Below the pieces are notes generated by a model, which saw only the letters and a program-made list of their open reading frames with translations, was not told where the DNA came from and did not search any database. Shown here one piece after another: positions 21,902-30,807 of a stretch of 64,000 nt of DNA (position 1 is its first letter; every line of letters starts with the position of its first letter). This DNA is from Euptelea pleiosperma (lineage: Eukaryota; Streptophyta; Magnoliopsida; Ranunculales; Eupteleaceae): NCBI GenBank assembly GCA_035048495.1, contig CM068543.1, forward strand, positions 34,845,096 to 34,909,095, written 5' to 3'. The translations under genes were made by a program, and so were the position numbers.

Positions 21902-22023
21902 AGTTGTAATGGCTGGGTTTTCTTCCAATCTGCAGTAGCTAAAGGAGAGGGAGAGAAGAAGGAAAGCTTCTCTCCTTGTCTTAAATAATAACCGTTAGGT
22001 TTCCTTCCTCCCTTCTTGATAGG

Positions 22024-22056
22024 AACCGTGGGTTCCTATAATAGAAACCCATGGTT
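22024..22056 (-). promoter_or_regulatory. Promoter palindrome of A2 LTR (unit 1)
   Basis: AACCGTGGGTT and AACCCATGGTT are inverted 11-mers with one mismatch. On the minus strand a TATTTAAG-like TATA box follows about 35 nt later. The unit-4 copy at 59549-59581 has its TATTTAAG at 59505-59512 (plus-strand coordinates). Confidence 0.45.
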
Positions 22057-22499
22057 TCTAAAACACTTCCTCAATCTTAAAGTGGACCCACAACCTTTAT
22101 TTCTCTTTTAAAAAAAAATCTTTCAAAAACAAACATTTCTTTGGCAAAAATCCCTTCATGGTAACAAGGTTTTCAAACTTTTGAGAAAGTTCCCCTTTTG
22201 GGTAAATTTGAGGGATACTTTCTAATAGAGGATGTGGGGTCCACCCCATGACTAGGCCGTTCGTCATTGCTAATGGGCCCATCTCTAGTTTGTTCATGAC
22301 CCGTATGATTGGATATGGAATGATGAGGGCCATTGGATTCCAAGATCACCGATGGGTGATCGGAGGAAAGATCTGAAGATATGCTGATGATCAGACAGTA
22401 GAATGGATGATGATGATCCGATGGATCATCAGAATTTGATGGCAGAGAGAGAATGGGGGTTTAGAAAGAGGAGAGAGAAATTATTACAAAAATAGGGAG

Positions 22500-22580
22500 A
22501 AAATGCTAGCATAGGGTCTTGTACCCTAGTCTATGACTTGGTCTTCTGCATGCTTTACCAACTGAGCAAGCACTCACCTT
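22500..22580 (-). other. tRNA-like module, A2 LTR, unit 1
   Basis: Minus strand: box A TTGCTCAGTTGG (22558-22569; one mismatch to TRGCNNAGYNGG), then exactly 32 nt, then GGTACAAGACC (two mismatches to box B). The T-arm is TAGGG/CCCTA with a 7-nt loop. Three of four D-stem pairs hold (G10-C25, C11-G24, T12-A23). A TTTT run (22500-22503) lies 8 nt beyond the T-arm. Acceptor and anticodon stems are not preserved. Confidence 0.55.
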
Positions 22581-22670
22581 GTGTTGGTTTATAAGCTTTA
22601 ATCTCCTTAGTCTCTTCTTTGAGGGCTTGTCCCTCCTTCTCTCTTGGTCATCCCTTCTATTCTTTCTATT

Positions 22671-24060
22671 CAAGCGTGACTACAGCAGGTTTGAAAACTC
22701 AGAAAAACTCAGATTTGGCACAATTGTACACTATCAACATCAGAGTCATCCTAAGTTTTGAAACTCTAGAGACCCTATGAGAATAATTGTAGAGACCTAA
22801 CCCAGTGAGCTTTCGAACCTTTAATCATTTCAGAGAGTTATACAATAATCCTGAGTCAATGGATGACTCACTATTCTTCATGCCCGCAATATTCGTTGAG
22901 AGATCTCATTACCCTTTGATTTGATCATGGAACTCGGAACGACATCAAAATTGGATTACTACAACAGAACCTTCTCTGTATCTAGTCAAGACAGTATACA
23001 TGATAGTGCAAACCCTAGAAAATGATTTAGGCCATTTTTTCTGAACCATTCAGCCTTTTTACTCACCTGAATTATACTTCAATAGAAACCCCTTGAGCCG
23101 TTCTATAAAAGCCTTTTCTTTGTAAACCCATCAACCTAAAACCCAGTCCAGCTACGAAGTGTTACTAGCTACCCTACTTTTGAGAAGGATAAAGAATAAC
23201 TGATGTGGGTGTATCGTGAAAAGAAAAGTAAAGGAGAAAAATCAAAAGGAAAAGAAAGTGGTTCAAGCTGAAAACAAAATATAGAAAGAAAGTATGAAAA
23301 AGAGCTGAAAAGAAATTGAGCAGTCTTAGAAATATCAAGAAAAAGAGAAAAATATGAAAAAAGGAAAAAGAACCAGATAATGGTGTTACGCCGCAGGAAA
23401 AATACAAGAAAATGGCAATATCCTCTCAAGATCTTTGAAATCCTGTATTCCTTTATCTCTCTACACCTGACCTAAGCCTCATTACAACCCAGGAAAGTCC
23501 TACTTGATTCTAGGATAGTACGATCATAAAATGTAGAGATTGGAGAAAGAGAAGCTATAGAGTTTGATCTGACGTTCCCGAGTGAAGTGGTATTCCAATC
23601 ATGAGATCTTCTTCTGTTAAAGATGTCCTTCCTTCAAATAAAACATATGTGAGATCTTTTGCCTCTTTATATTAAATACATCTCCTCACATATAAATTGA
23701 GAGAAAAGAAGAAAACCCTTCTTGTGTAATTCTATTCTGAGTGCTAAACATGTGAGATTTGAGGTCGAGGCAGAAAAACTTAGAGGTGATCTGGAAATCT
23801 TTACTGTCGGATGATGAGAATGTTGAGCACACATACACGCAGAGTCTGACTATTCTGGGTCATGATTATCAGTCTGTAGTCTTGCCAAAACTTTCAAACT
23901 CTTCGCTTGCATGTAACTGTTTTTGAATCCATTCAATAATTTGACGAACGGTGTTTTCCCGGAGCTAATATGAAAAAGTGTGCAGCATGTGCAGAGCCCT
24001 TTTAAGCTCATTTATTTCGCACTAATTGCCAAGGATTGACAATATGCTGGTTGGGGGTTG
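22671..24060 (+). mobile_element. Unit 1: internal 3' end of an inverted family-A element
   Basis: About 1.39 kb of plus-oriented internal sequence, homologous to the minus-strand internal region at 27037-28420. It starts abruptly (5'-truncated) and ends with the purine-rich GGTTGGGGGTTG directly before the LTR start at 24061, the expected polypurine tract position. It has no coding content of its own; frames such as 23169-23429 are antisense shadows. Confidence 0.82.
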
Positions 24061-24509
24061 TGATATTCGCTCAAAAGTGCTTATTTTAAGCAATTATCCT
24101 TTTAGCGTTATTGCATTCTCCTACGTAAAATACTCTATTTACCTACTTTTCTACGTAAGAGTCTCTTCTGTTGCGTAAAACACACTTTTCTGGACGAAAT
24201 GGTATATTTGCATGCATTAAACACATTTTCGGAAGTCTAAATATTAAGCCGTTTTGATAAAGTCTCATTACGCGCTTCTTCTGTCGCAGGAAACCCCGAT
24301 GGGACGATTCTCGAGACTTGTGGGCCCAAATCGATCATGAAAGCCCATTATCAAAGCTTAACAAGCCCACATGCTATGACTAGAAGATATGGGCCAAATA
24401 TGGGCTAAATAAGAGGACCAAAAAGCCGGCCCAAAGAACGAAGAGAGTAGGAGAGCCAATGACCAAGAGACGGACCAAAGCGTTTAAAGCCACATGAGTC
24501 AGCAAAGAA

Positions 24510-24589
24510 TGATGGTCGACTCTACTGGAGAAGCGTGAGGATGGTCACAGTGAAGACGAGGGTTCCAGACCCTCCTCCAGTGCTTTTTT
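24510..24589 (+). other. tRNA-like module, A1 LTR, unit 1
   Basis: T-arm GAGGG/CCCTC (24558-24562, 24570-24574), a perfect 5-bp stem with 7-nt loop TTCCAGA; box B GGTTCCAGACC has one mismatch. The decayed box A position ends at 24528, 32 nt before box B. T6 (24584-24589) lies 9 nt after the T-arm. A T is present at position 33 in tRNA numbering, but the anticodon stem is weak. Confidence 0.52.
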
Positions 24590-24718
24590 CCATTTTTTTT
24601 GATACTTTTTCTCTCATTTCTTCTTATTCTCTCTCTCTCTTCATCTCTCGATCCTCGAATCTACTGACCTAACCCCAGAACTCCTACCTTTCGGCTCTAT
24701 CTCATCTCCCTTAGCTTT

Positions 24719-24773
24719 TTGACCGTTGGATCTTCCATTGGACCGTTGGATCTCCAATAGGACCGTTGGATCT
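24719..24773. repeat. Three short repeats of GACCGTTGGATCT
   Basis: Three copies about 21 bp apart, separated by TCCATTG- and CCAATAG-type spacers. They are also present in units 2 and 3 (near 37206 and 49739, one copy there reading GACTGTTGG) and, inverted, at about 63095-63150. They lie upstream of the core promoter, so a transcription-factor site cluster is possible. Confidence 0.6.
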
Positions 24774-25078
24774 CTCTAGATCCATCGATTTACCAATCTG
24801 GGTCCCAATCAAGTCACCATCCATCCGATCGCCATCAGACTGTCTGTCACATCATCTTGTGAGATGATGGACATCATCAATCCATATGGGCCAGTAGCCG
24901 GGCCCATCTTCATCGACCCGCTGTCCGACCAATTAGTGGACCCCGCGAATTTCAAAATAATTTTAATTAAATGGGGGGTCCACTAATTGGGGAGATTCCC
25001 CATGGAAAAGTAGGTTTTTACTTAAAAAAAAAATATATATATATTTTTTCTTATTTTTTTATTTTTTTTTCAAAAACC

Positions 25079-25119
25079 CCCTATTTCCATTAAAGGAAAT
25101 AGGGAAGCTTTAAAAGGGG
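25079..25119 (+). promoter_or_regulatory. Promoter palindrome plus TATA-like box, A1 LTR
   Basis: CCCTATTTCC and GGAAATAGGG (25079-25088, 25095-25104) are perfect inverted 10-mers with a 6-nt loop. They are followed after a few bases by CTTTAAAAGGGG. Copies lie at 37566 and 50098. Same position as the unrelated palindrome of the solo LTR. Confidence 0.5.
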
Positions 25120-26248
25120 AGAAGAGAGGGTTCGAAACCCTAATCTCCTAATCCCTCTCCTCCTCTCCTTTCCCCAAAACTTGCCCCCCCCCACGTTTTC
25201 CCCTTCTTCCCCCTCCTTCTTCTCCTCTTCTTCCTTCTCGTCTTCTTCATTTTTCTTTACCGGAGTTGCAGGTCTGCAACTCCGGCCAGCAGTAACTTGT
25301 CCACCCGCCTGGTGCTCCTCTTCATCGCCAAGGCCGTCTACAACTCCACCTCCACGCTGCTGCGAACACCACCATTAACGGCACCCTGCAACTCCAACGA
25401 GTTGCAGGTCTGCTCTTCCTCAACGGCCAGCTGCTACCACCGTCTCCGCCGCTGCAGCCACCTTTTTACACCGCCTGTGCATCTGCTCCCTGTTGCGAGC
25501 ATGGCCTGCACAACCTCCGGCCGTCTCCATTCTCTTCAGCCACCACCTGCTGCTGCTCCGTGCGACTTCGCCTGCATGCTGCCCTCACCACCGAAGCTTT
25601 CTCCTCCCGATTTTCGGACGTCCAACACCAACAACGTTGCTGCCAAGGTGAGAGGCTATAAAAGGTTCCTCCAAAGTTCTCCTTGGCTGCAACATCTCTT
25701 CCCGCACCTCTTCTGTCCATGCCCCATCTTCACTAGTAAGTGCTTCACCTTTACCTCCTTCTTCTTCTTCTTCTACTCCGGCGAACTTGGCCGGAAATTG
25801 CAGTAACATCTTCACCACCGTTCCTCCACGTCATGCTATGCACACCGCCCTCCTGCTGGTCTGAAACCCCTGCATCTCGAACCGAACCAGCAATAATGAT
25901 TGCTCATGCAACCTACAACAACCACATCGCCACCACCAAGCATGGCCAAACCTCTTCCCTTGGCCAAGCCCTATGCATCCCACCACCACTTCGAGTTCAT
26001 AGCAGCAACGTTCAACCCCCTGCACGCACCAGTAAAATGCACCCTCGTGCAACCGCTTGGAAGCTTCTCTTCCAACTCTAGTGCACCTTGCTCCACTTCT
26101 GGGCTCATCTTAGCTTGCTCCATCACCATCATCTATGGCCGATGCTCTCCTAATCACATGTTCTCCATCTTGGACAACTCACTTGGCCTTCATTCTTGGC
26201 CGATCACCCAGGCCGAACCACTCACTGGGTCGATCTTGGTCTCAAATC

Positions 26249-26257
26249 ATGGTAAGT
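26249..26257 (+). promoter_or_regulatory. ATG/splice-donor motif, A1 LTR unit 1
   Basis: ATG|GTAAGT, 603 bp before the LTR end, followed within 30-60 nt by TTCTCTTTCTAG and TCTCTCTCTAG, plausible acceptors. A second donor-like GGGTAAGTG follows near 26302. Confidence 0.4.
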
Positions 26258-26854
26258 ATGCATAAGGTATTTTCTCTTTCTAGGGTTCATTTTCTCTCTC
26301 TAGGGTAAGTGAATTTCTCTATCTAGAATCCCCAGGCTGATCGCCTTTTTGCACCGCCGACTCCGTTCGGTGAATGCAAGAGGGTGAGTTTCTCTCTCAC
26401 CTCTACCTTGTCGGCCGGTAAACGACCGAGGTGTGAAAAACCTCTCTCTACCTTCTTCCTCTCTCTCTAAAATCTCTTTTTACATGCTTTCTTACATGCT
26501 TTCTAGAATAGATTTACCGCTTTATTTATTTCTGTCATTTATTTCATGTAAGCAACAGTTTGATTAATGCAATTTGATTTCGATAATTTTAGTCTTCTCT
26601 GGATCTTATTTGGATGTGTTTTAAATCGACTCGCCCTTCTCATCTCTTCCATCATTCTCCTTTTTCTCTTGTATATTATCTGTCATTTTATGTTCTTATT
26701 CGCGCTAATCCGACTACTCCCGAGTGCGGATCGACATCCGACACGAATCCCTATACAAAAGTTCATATTTTACAGGTTAAAAGTCTCGGATAAATTAAAA
26801 ATGTGTTGAAGTTAGGGTTTCCGTAACCAACGGCGCGGAAAAAACCTACTTTCA

Positions 26855-27036
26855 CCTAGACTTCCGAAAATGTGTTTAATGCATGCAAATATACCATTTC
26901 GTCCAGAAAAGTGTGTTCTACGCAACAAAAGAGACTCTTACGTAGAAAAGTAGATAAATAGAGTATTTTAACGTGGGAGAATGCAATAACGCTAAAAAGA
27001 TAATTGCTTAAAATAAGCACTTTTGAGCGAATATCA
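26855..27036 (-). mobile_element. Unit 1: first 182 bp of the split A2 LTR
   Basis: Reverse complement of TGATATTCGCTC through CGGAAGTCTAGG. In the unsplit LTR of unit 4 this piece (60591-60772) continues directly into 60590; here the continuation is replaced by the A1 segment. Confidence 0.85.
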
Positions 27037-28980
27037 CAACCCCCAACCAGCATATTGCCAATCCTTGGCAATTAGTGCGAAATAAATGAGCTTAAAAGGG
27101 CTCTGCACATGCTGCACACTTTTTCATATTAGCTCCGGAAAAACACCGTTCGTCAAATCATTGAATGGATGCAAAAATAGTTACATGCTAGCGAAGGGTT
27201 GGAAAGTTTTGGCAAGACTACAGACTGATAATCATGACCCAGAATAGTCAGACTCTGCGTGTGTGTGTGCTCAACATTCTCGTCATCCTACAGTAAAAAT
27301 TTCCAGATCACCTCTAAGTTTTTATGCCTCGACCTCAAATCTCACATGTTTAGCACTCAGAATAGAATCACACAAGAAGGGTTTTCTTCTTTTCTCTCAA
27401 TTTATATGTGAGGAGATGTGTTGATGAAAGTAAAGATCTCACATATGTATTATTTGAAGGAAGGACATCTTTAACAGAAGAAGATCTCATGATTGGAATA
27501 CCACTTCACTCGGGAACGTCAGATCAAACTCTATAGCTTCTCTTTCTCCAATCTCCACATTTTATGATCGTGCTATCCTAGAATCAAGTAGGACTTTCCT
27601 GGGTTGTAATGAGGCTTAGGTCAGGTGTAGAAAAATAAAGGTATACAGGATTTCAAAGATCTTGAGAGGATATTGCCATTTTCTTGCATTTTTCCTGCGG
27701 CGTAACACCATTATCTGGTTCTTTTTCCTTTTTTTGTATTTTTCTCTTTTTCTTGATATTTCTGAGACTGCTCAATTTCTTTTCAGCTCTTTTTCATACT
27801 TTCTTTCCATATTTTGTTTTCAGCTTGAACCATTTTTTTTTCTTTGGATTTTTCTTCTTTACTTTTCTTTTCACAGTATACCCACATCAGTTATTCTTTT
27901 GTCCATCTCAAAATAAGGGTATCCAGTCATGCTTCGTAGCTGGACTGGATTTTAGGTTGATGGGTTTGCAAATAAAAGGCTTTTATAGAAAGGTTCAAGG
28001 GGTTTCTAGTGAAGTATAATTCAGGTGAGTAAAAAGGCTAAATGGTTCAGAAAAAATGGCTTAAATCATTTTCTAGGGTTTGCACTATCATGTATACTGT
28101 CTTGACTGGATATAGAGAAGGTTCTGTCGTAGTAATCCAATGTTGATGTCGTTCCGAGTTTTATGATCGAAGCAAAAGATAATGAGATCTCTCAACGAAT
28201 ATTGCGGGCATGAAGAATAGTGAGTCATCCATTGACTCAGGATTATTGTATAACTCTCTGAAATGATTAAAGGCTCGAAAGCTCACTGGGTTAGGTCTCC
28301 ACAATTATTCTCACAGGATCTCTAGAGTTTCAAAACTTAGGATGACTCTGATGTTGATAGTGTACAATTGTGCCAAATCTGAGTTTTTCTGAGTTTTCAA
28401 ACCTGCTGTAGTCACGCCTGACTTGACTCGACGCTAACTTTAAACAAAAATTGACATCCTCAATACTGATTTAACGAAGGTTTTTAGCTAATCAAAGTCA
28501 GGGTATTTGACACATTTTTGAAATTCTAGAAAACTTTTGGAGAACATCGGAAATCACCCCAAAAATGAGTTTTTTTTTTTTTTTTTTTTTGAAGATATGA
28601 GTTTTGGTAAATACCTACCCCCAACCAAAATACAACACCGTCCTCGGTGCTCATGACGAGGACATAAAATGATGAAAAATCGGTGATGATGATGCAAAGG
28701 ATCAGGGAGGATGTTACCAAGTCAGCAGAAACTCGACAGTGAGTGATACCTTATTATCAGAAGAATGAATGTACCTTCATTTCCAAAGATATAACACTAG
28801 TAACAAATGCATGAGACTCATGTACTCTAGGAATACCGGAATTGCCTTTCCGAAAGCGCTAAGTTTTATGTCTTCAGCCAGACATGACGGAGGTATATCA
28901 AGTACCCCCAACCAGGATAAAACTCATGGAGACTGAGTGAATCTGCAGTCTTCCTGACACCTAAGGTGGAACAGAGACAA

Positions 28981-30807
28981 CTATCCTATCCCTTGTCTAG
29001 GTATACCTGTGTAGAACAGGTCTTTCTCAGTGTAAATTGAGAGAAGGGCATTGAGCTCTCTGAGCAGACTGACAAAAGTACGGAGTTGATCTGGGAGGGA
29101 TCGAAGCTTCTCAGTAAAGATTGAGAGGAGAGTAGGAGTGGTTTCTCTGAGCAGACCCGCAAGGACATTTAGTTCAGCGGGGAGGGATAGAAGCTTCTCA
29201 GTAAAGACTGAGAGGGGAGTAGTAGTGGGTTCTCTGACCGTGGTTAGCAGAGCCGCAAACTCATTGAGTTTTGCGGGAATGTATCTGAATGGAGCAGACT
29301 CCTGCAGATCAGTAATACCAAAAATGTTGAACTCCGAGATGAAGTCAGACTCACAGTGTTCATGACACTTGGATAATATATCTTCGGGAGAGTCCTGAGT
29401 TAGACTCTCTACGACACACGGGTCATCGATAATATCGATGTAGGGTGACGGGTGAAAACTGTTGACCTCTTTCTCGATGTTTCCTGATGTGATAGGGATG
29501 TTCCAATCCCTGTACTCAATATGTTCCTCCTCGATAGGGATGGGTGGGTCCAGGACAGTGGAAGGCCCATTTTCTAGACATGGCTCATCAGTAGGAATGT
29601 CTGCATTCAGAGCAGAGAGAGAATTATCAAAGATAGAGATGGGACTAAGTTCCTCTGTGCTCAGTCCAGAAGTTGGTGCTGTTAAGGGCACCAAAGATTG
29701 AGACTCGGGTTCATCACAATTGTTGCACAATCCAAGGGAGGTGGGGAGGAACGGTAGATCTATGACAGCAGGGATCCTACGATCGAGACAAAACTCAGTG
29801 TCATGATGATCATCTTCAGGGTCCAGGTTAGAAGCAGCAGTGGGAGAGTGAGAAATAGGTTGCTCTGAGGTAGGTTCAGGATGTGGTGCTTTTAAAGGCA
29901 CCGAAGAAGGAAACACTGGCTCCTCAATAGTCTGGCTCGATCTAGGGGTGGTTACAACTTCTATTTCTTCCTCACAATGGTGGTACTGGGTCCAATTGTG
30001 CGGCTCCTCATTATAGACAGTGGCCATATCATTCTCCTCAGGATAGGCTATTGGTGGACTAGTGAAGTTGACTTCCTGTCTCTCATTTTCTAATTGAACT
30101 AGACGTTGCTCGAAGCTCTCCATAGATTGCTGTTGTTGGTGCTCTAGCTGGGCAATGTACTTAGAGAGAAGGTCCTCTAGACCAGGGTTAGTAGCCAACG
30201 GAGGTAGTTCAACCAAGGGGAGCTGAGGTGCCACCTCTTGGTTGTAGTCCGACTGGGTATGAAAGTTGTAAGGCAAAGTAGAGTCTGGGACTAGTTGCTG
30301 ACTCTGAAAATGGGCCCACTGTTGATCAGAATAGTCATTCTGTGGATATGACGGGTATTGGGATTGCGAGTATTGCCAGTCATACTCTCCATTGGGTTGA
30401 TGGAACCCGGAAGGATAATTATCCTGCGGCAGTTGCTGCGGGAGGGTAGACTGTTCCCAACCAAAGTTATGGTGACTCCTATTATCCTGATAATAAGTGT
30501 TGTCATAGGATGTCTGCATTGGAGATGGAAAGGTACAGACATCTTGCTAGATAGGAGGGTAATATCCTACAGACTGGGAATGGTACACAGGTTGCTGGAC
30601 TGCGGCACGAAGGGCAGAGACTGAATTTTTAAGCTCTTGGAGTACAGAATTGTACTCCGGATCTCGGTGATTATCATACCCTGTAGAAGTGTGCGAGACT
30701 GGAGTATCATGATGATACGCAGAATTGTCATACCATTGTTGAGAGTGATCACCTCGATTCTCACAGAAACTGTAGTAGGTCTCATACAGAAGCCTTTCAT
30801 CTGCCAT
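28981..30807 (-). pseudogene. Gag-like ORF with in-frame TAG, unit 1
   Basis: 86 codons from ATG at 30807, then TAG at 30549-30547, then the same frame continues for 521 codons to 28981 (first ATG after the stop at 30519, 512 codons). Domains by eye: a Tyr/Asp/His-rich N-terminus with a short helix (LQELKNSVSALRAAVQQ); a Gln/Tyr/Ser/Pro-rich stretch containing NTYYQDN and HHNFGW, like the NTYNPGWRNHPNFSW motif of Athila/Tat Gag; a Gln-rich helix (LEDLLSKYIAQLEHQQQQ, residues about 113-150); a long acidic Pro/Ser/Glu-rich disordered region; and three C-terminal leucine-rich repeats ending FTEKL or YTEK. No zinc knuckle (CCHC) is seen. A structural protein of a non-autonomous element is the best guess; the stop makes full-length expression uncertain. 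Confidence 0.6.

Larger units (their letters stand above)
20393..22670 (-). mobile_element. Unit 1: 3' part of split A2 LTR
   Basis: It ends (minus) with CCTACTTTCA at 20393 and is contiguous with LTR sequence up to 22670, where it breaks after TTCTTTCTATT and meets plus-strand internal sequence. Relative to the other units it lacks 289 bp at 21009-21015, the site of a single GTGGCAG that flanks the extra segment elsewhere. It contains the 12-bp palindrome (21289-21314), a T31 run (21251-21281), a (GA)n run (21867-21898), the promoter palindrome (22024-22056) and a tRNA-like module (22500-22580). Frames in it are shadows of low-complexity sequence. Confidence 0.85.
24061..26854 (+). mobile_element. 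Unit 1: complete A1 LTR, 2794 bp, inverted relative to the array
   Basis: TGATATTCGCTC to CCTACTTTCA. Being preceded by a polypurine tract, it is a 3' LTR. Its last base abuts a fragment of the A2 LTR (CCTAGACTTCC), so the right boundary is a true integration boundary. Contents: tRNA-like module (24510-24589), three GACCGTTGGATCT repeats (24719-24773), a palindrome beside TTTAAAAG (25079-25119), the 12-bp palindrome (25260), a strong TATAAAAG (25657-25664), and ATG|GTAAGT (26249). Long Ser/Pro/Cys-rich frames here are compositional. Confidence 0.88.

Noticed and set aside
22500..22580. A functional tRNA gene
   Set aside because: T-arm, box spacing and terminator fit, but acceptor and anticodon stems do not pair and the A1 copies have a decayed box A; called tRNA-like only.
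25181..25806. Open frames of 65-208 codons in the LTR leaders (also 7124-7561, 37668-38293, 50200-50826)
   Set aside because: Ser/Pro/Cys/Leu-rich low-complexity products of CT- and GCAACTCC-rich leader sequence; their length depends on homopolymer length (an extra C near 50203) and they are open on both strands.
27662..28019. Phe-rich frames such as 27662-27916 and 27684-28019 and their antisense counterparts
   Set aside because: They arise from T/C-rich non-coding 3' region of family A, with overlapping frames and no conserved motif.
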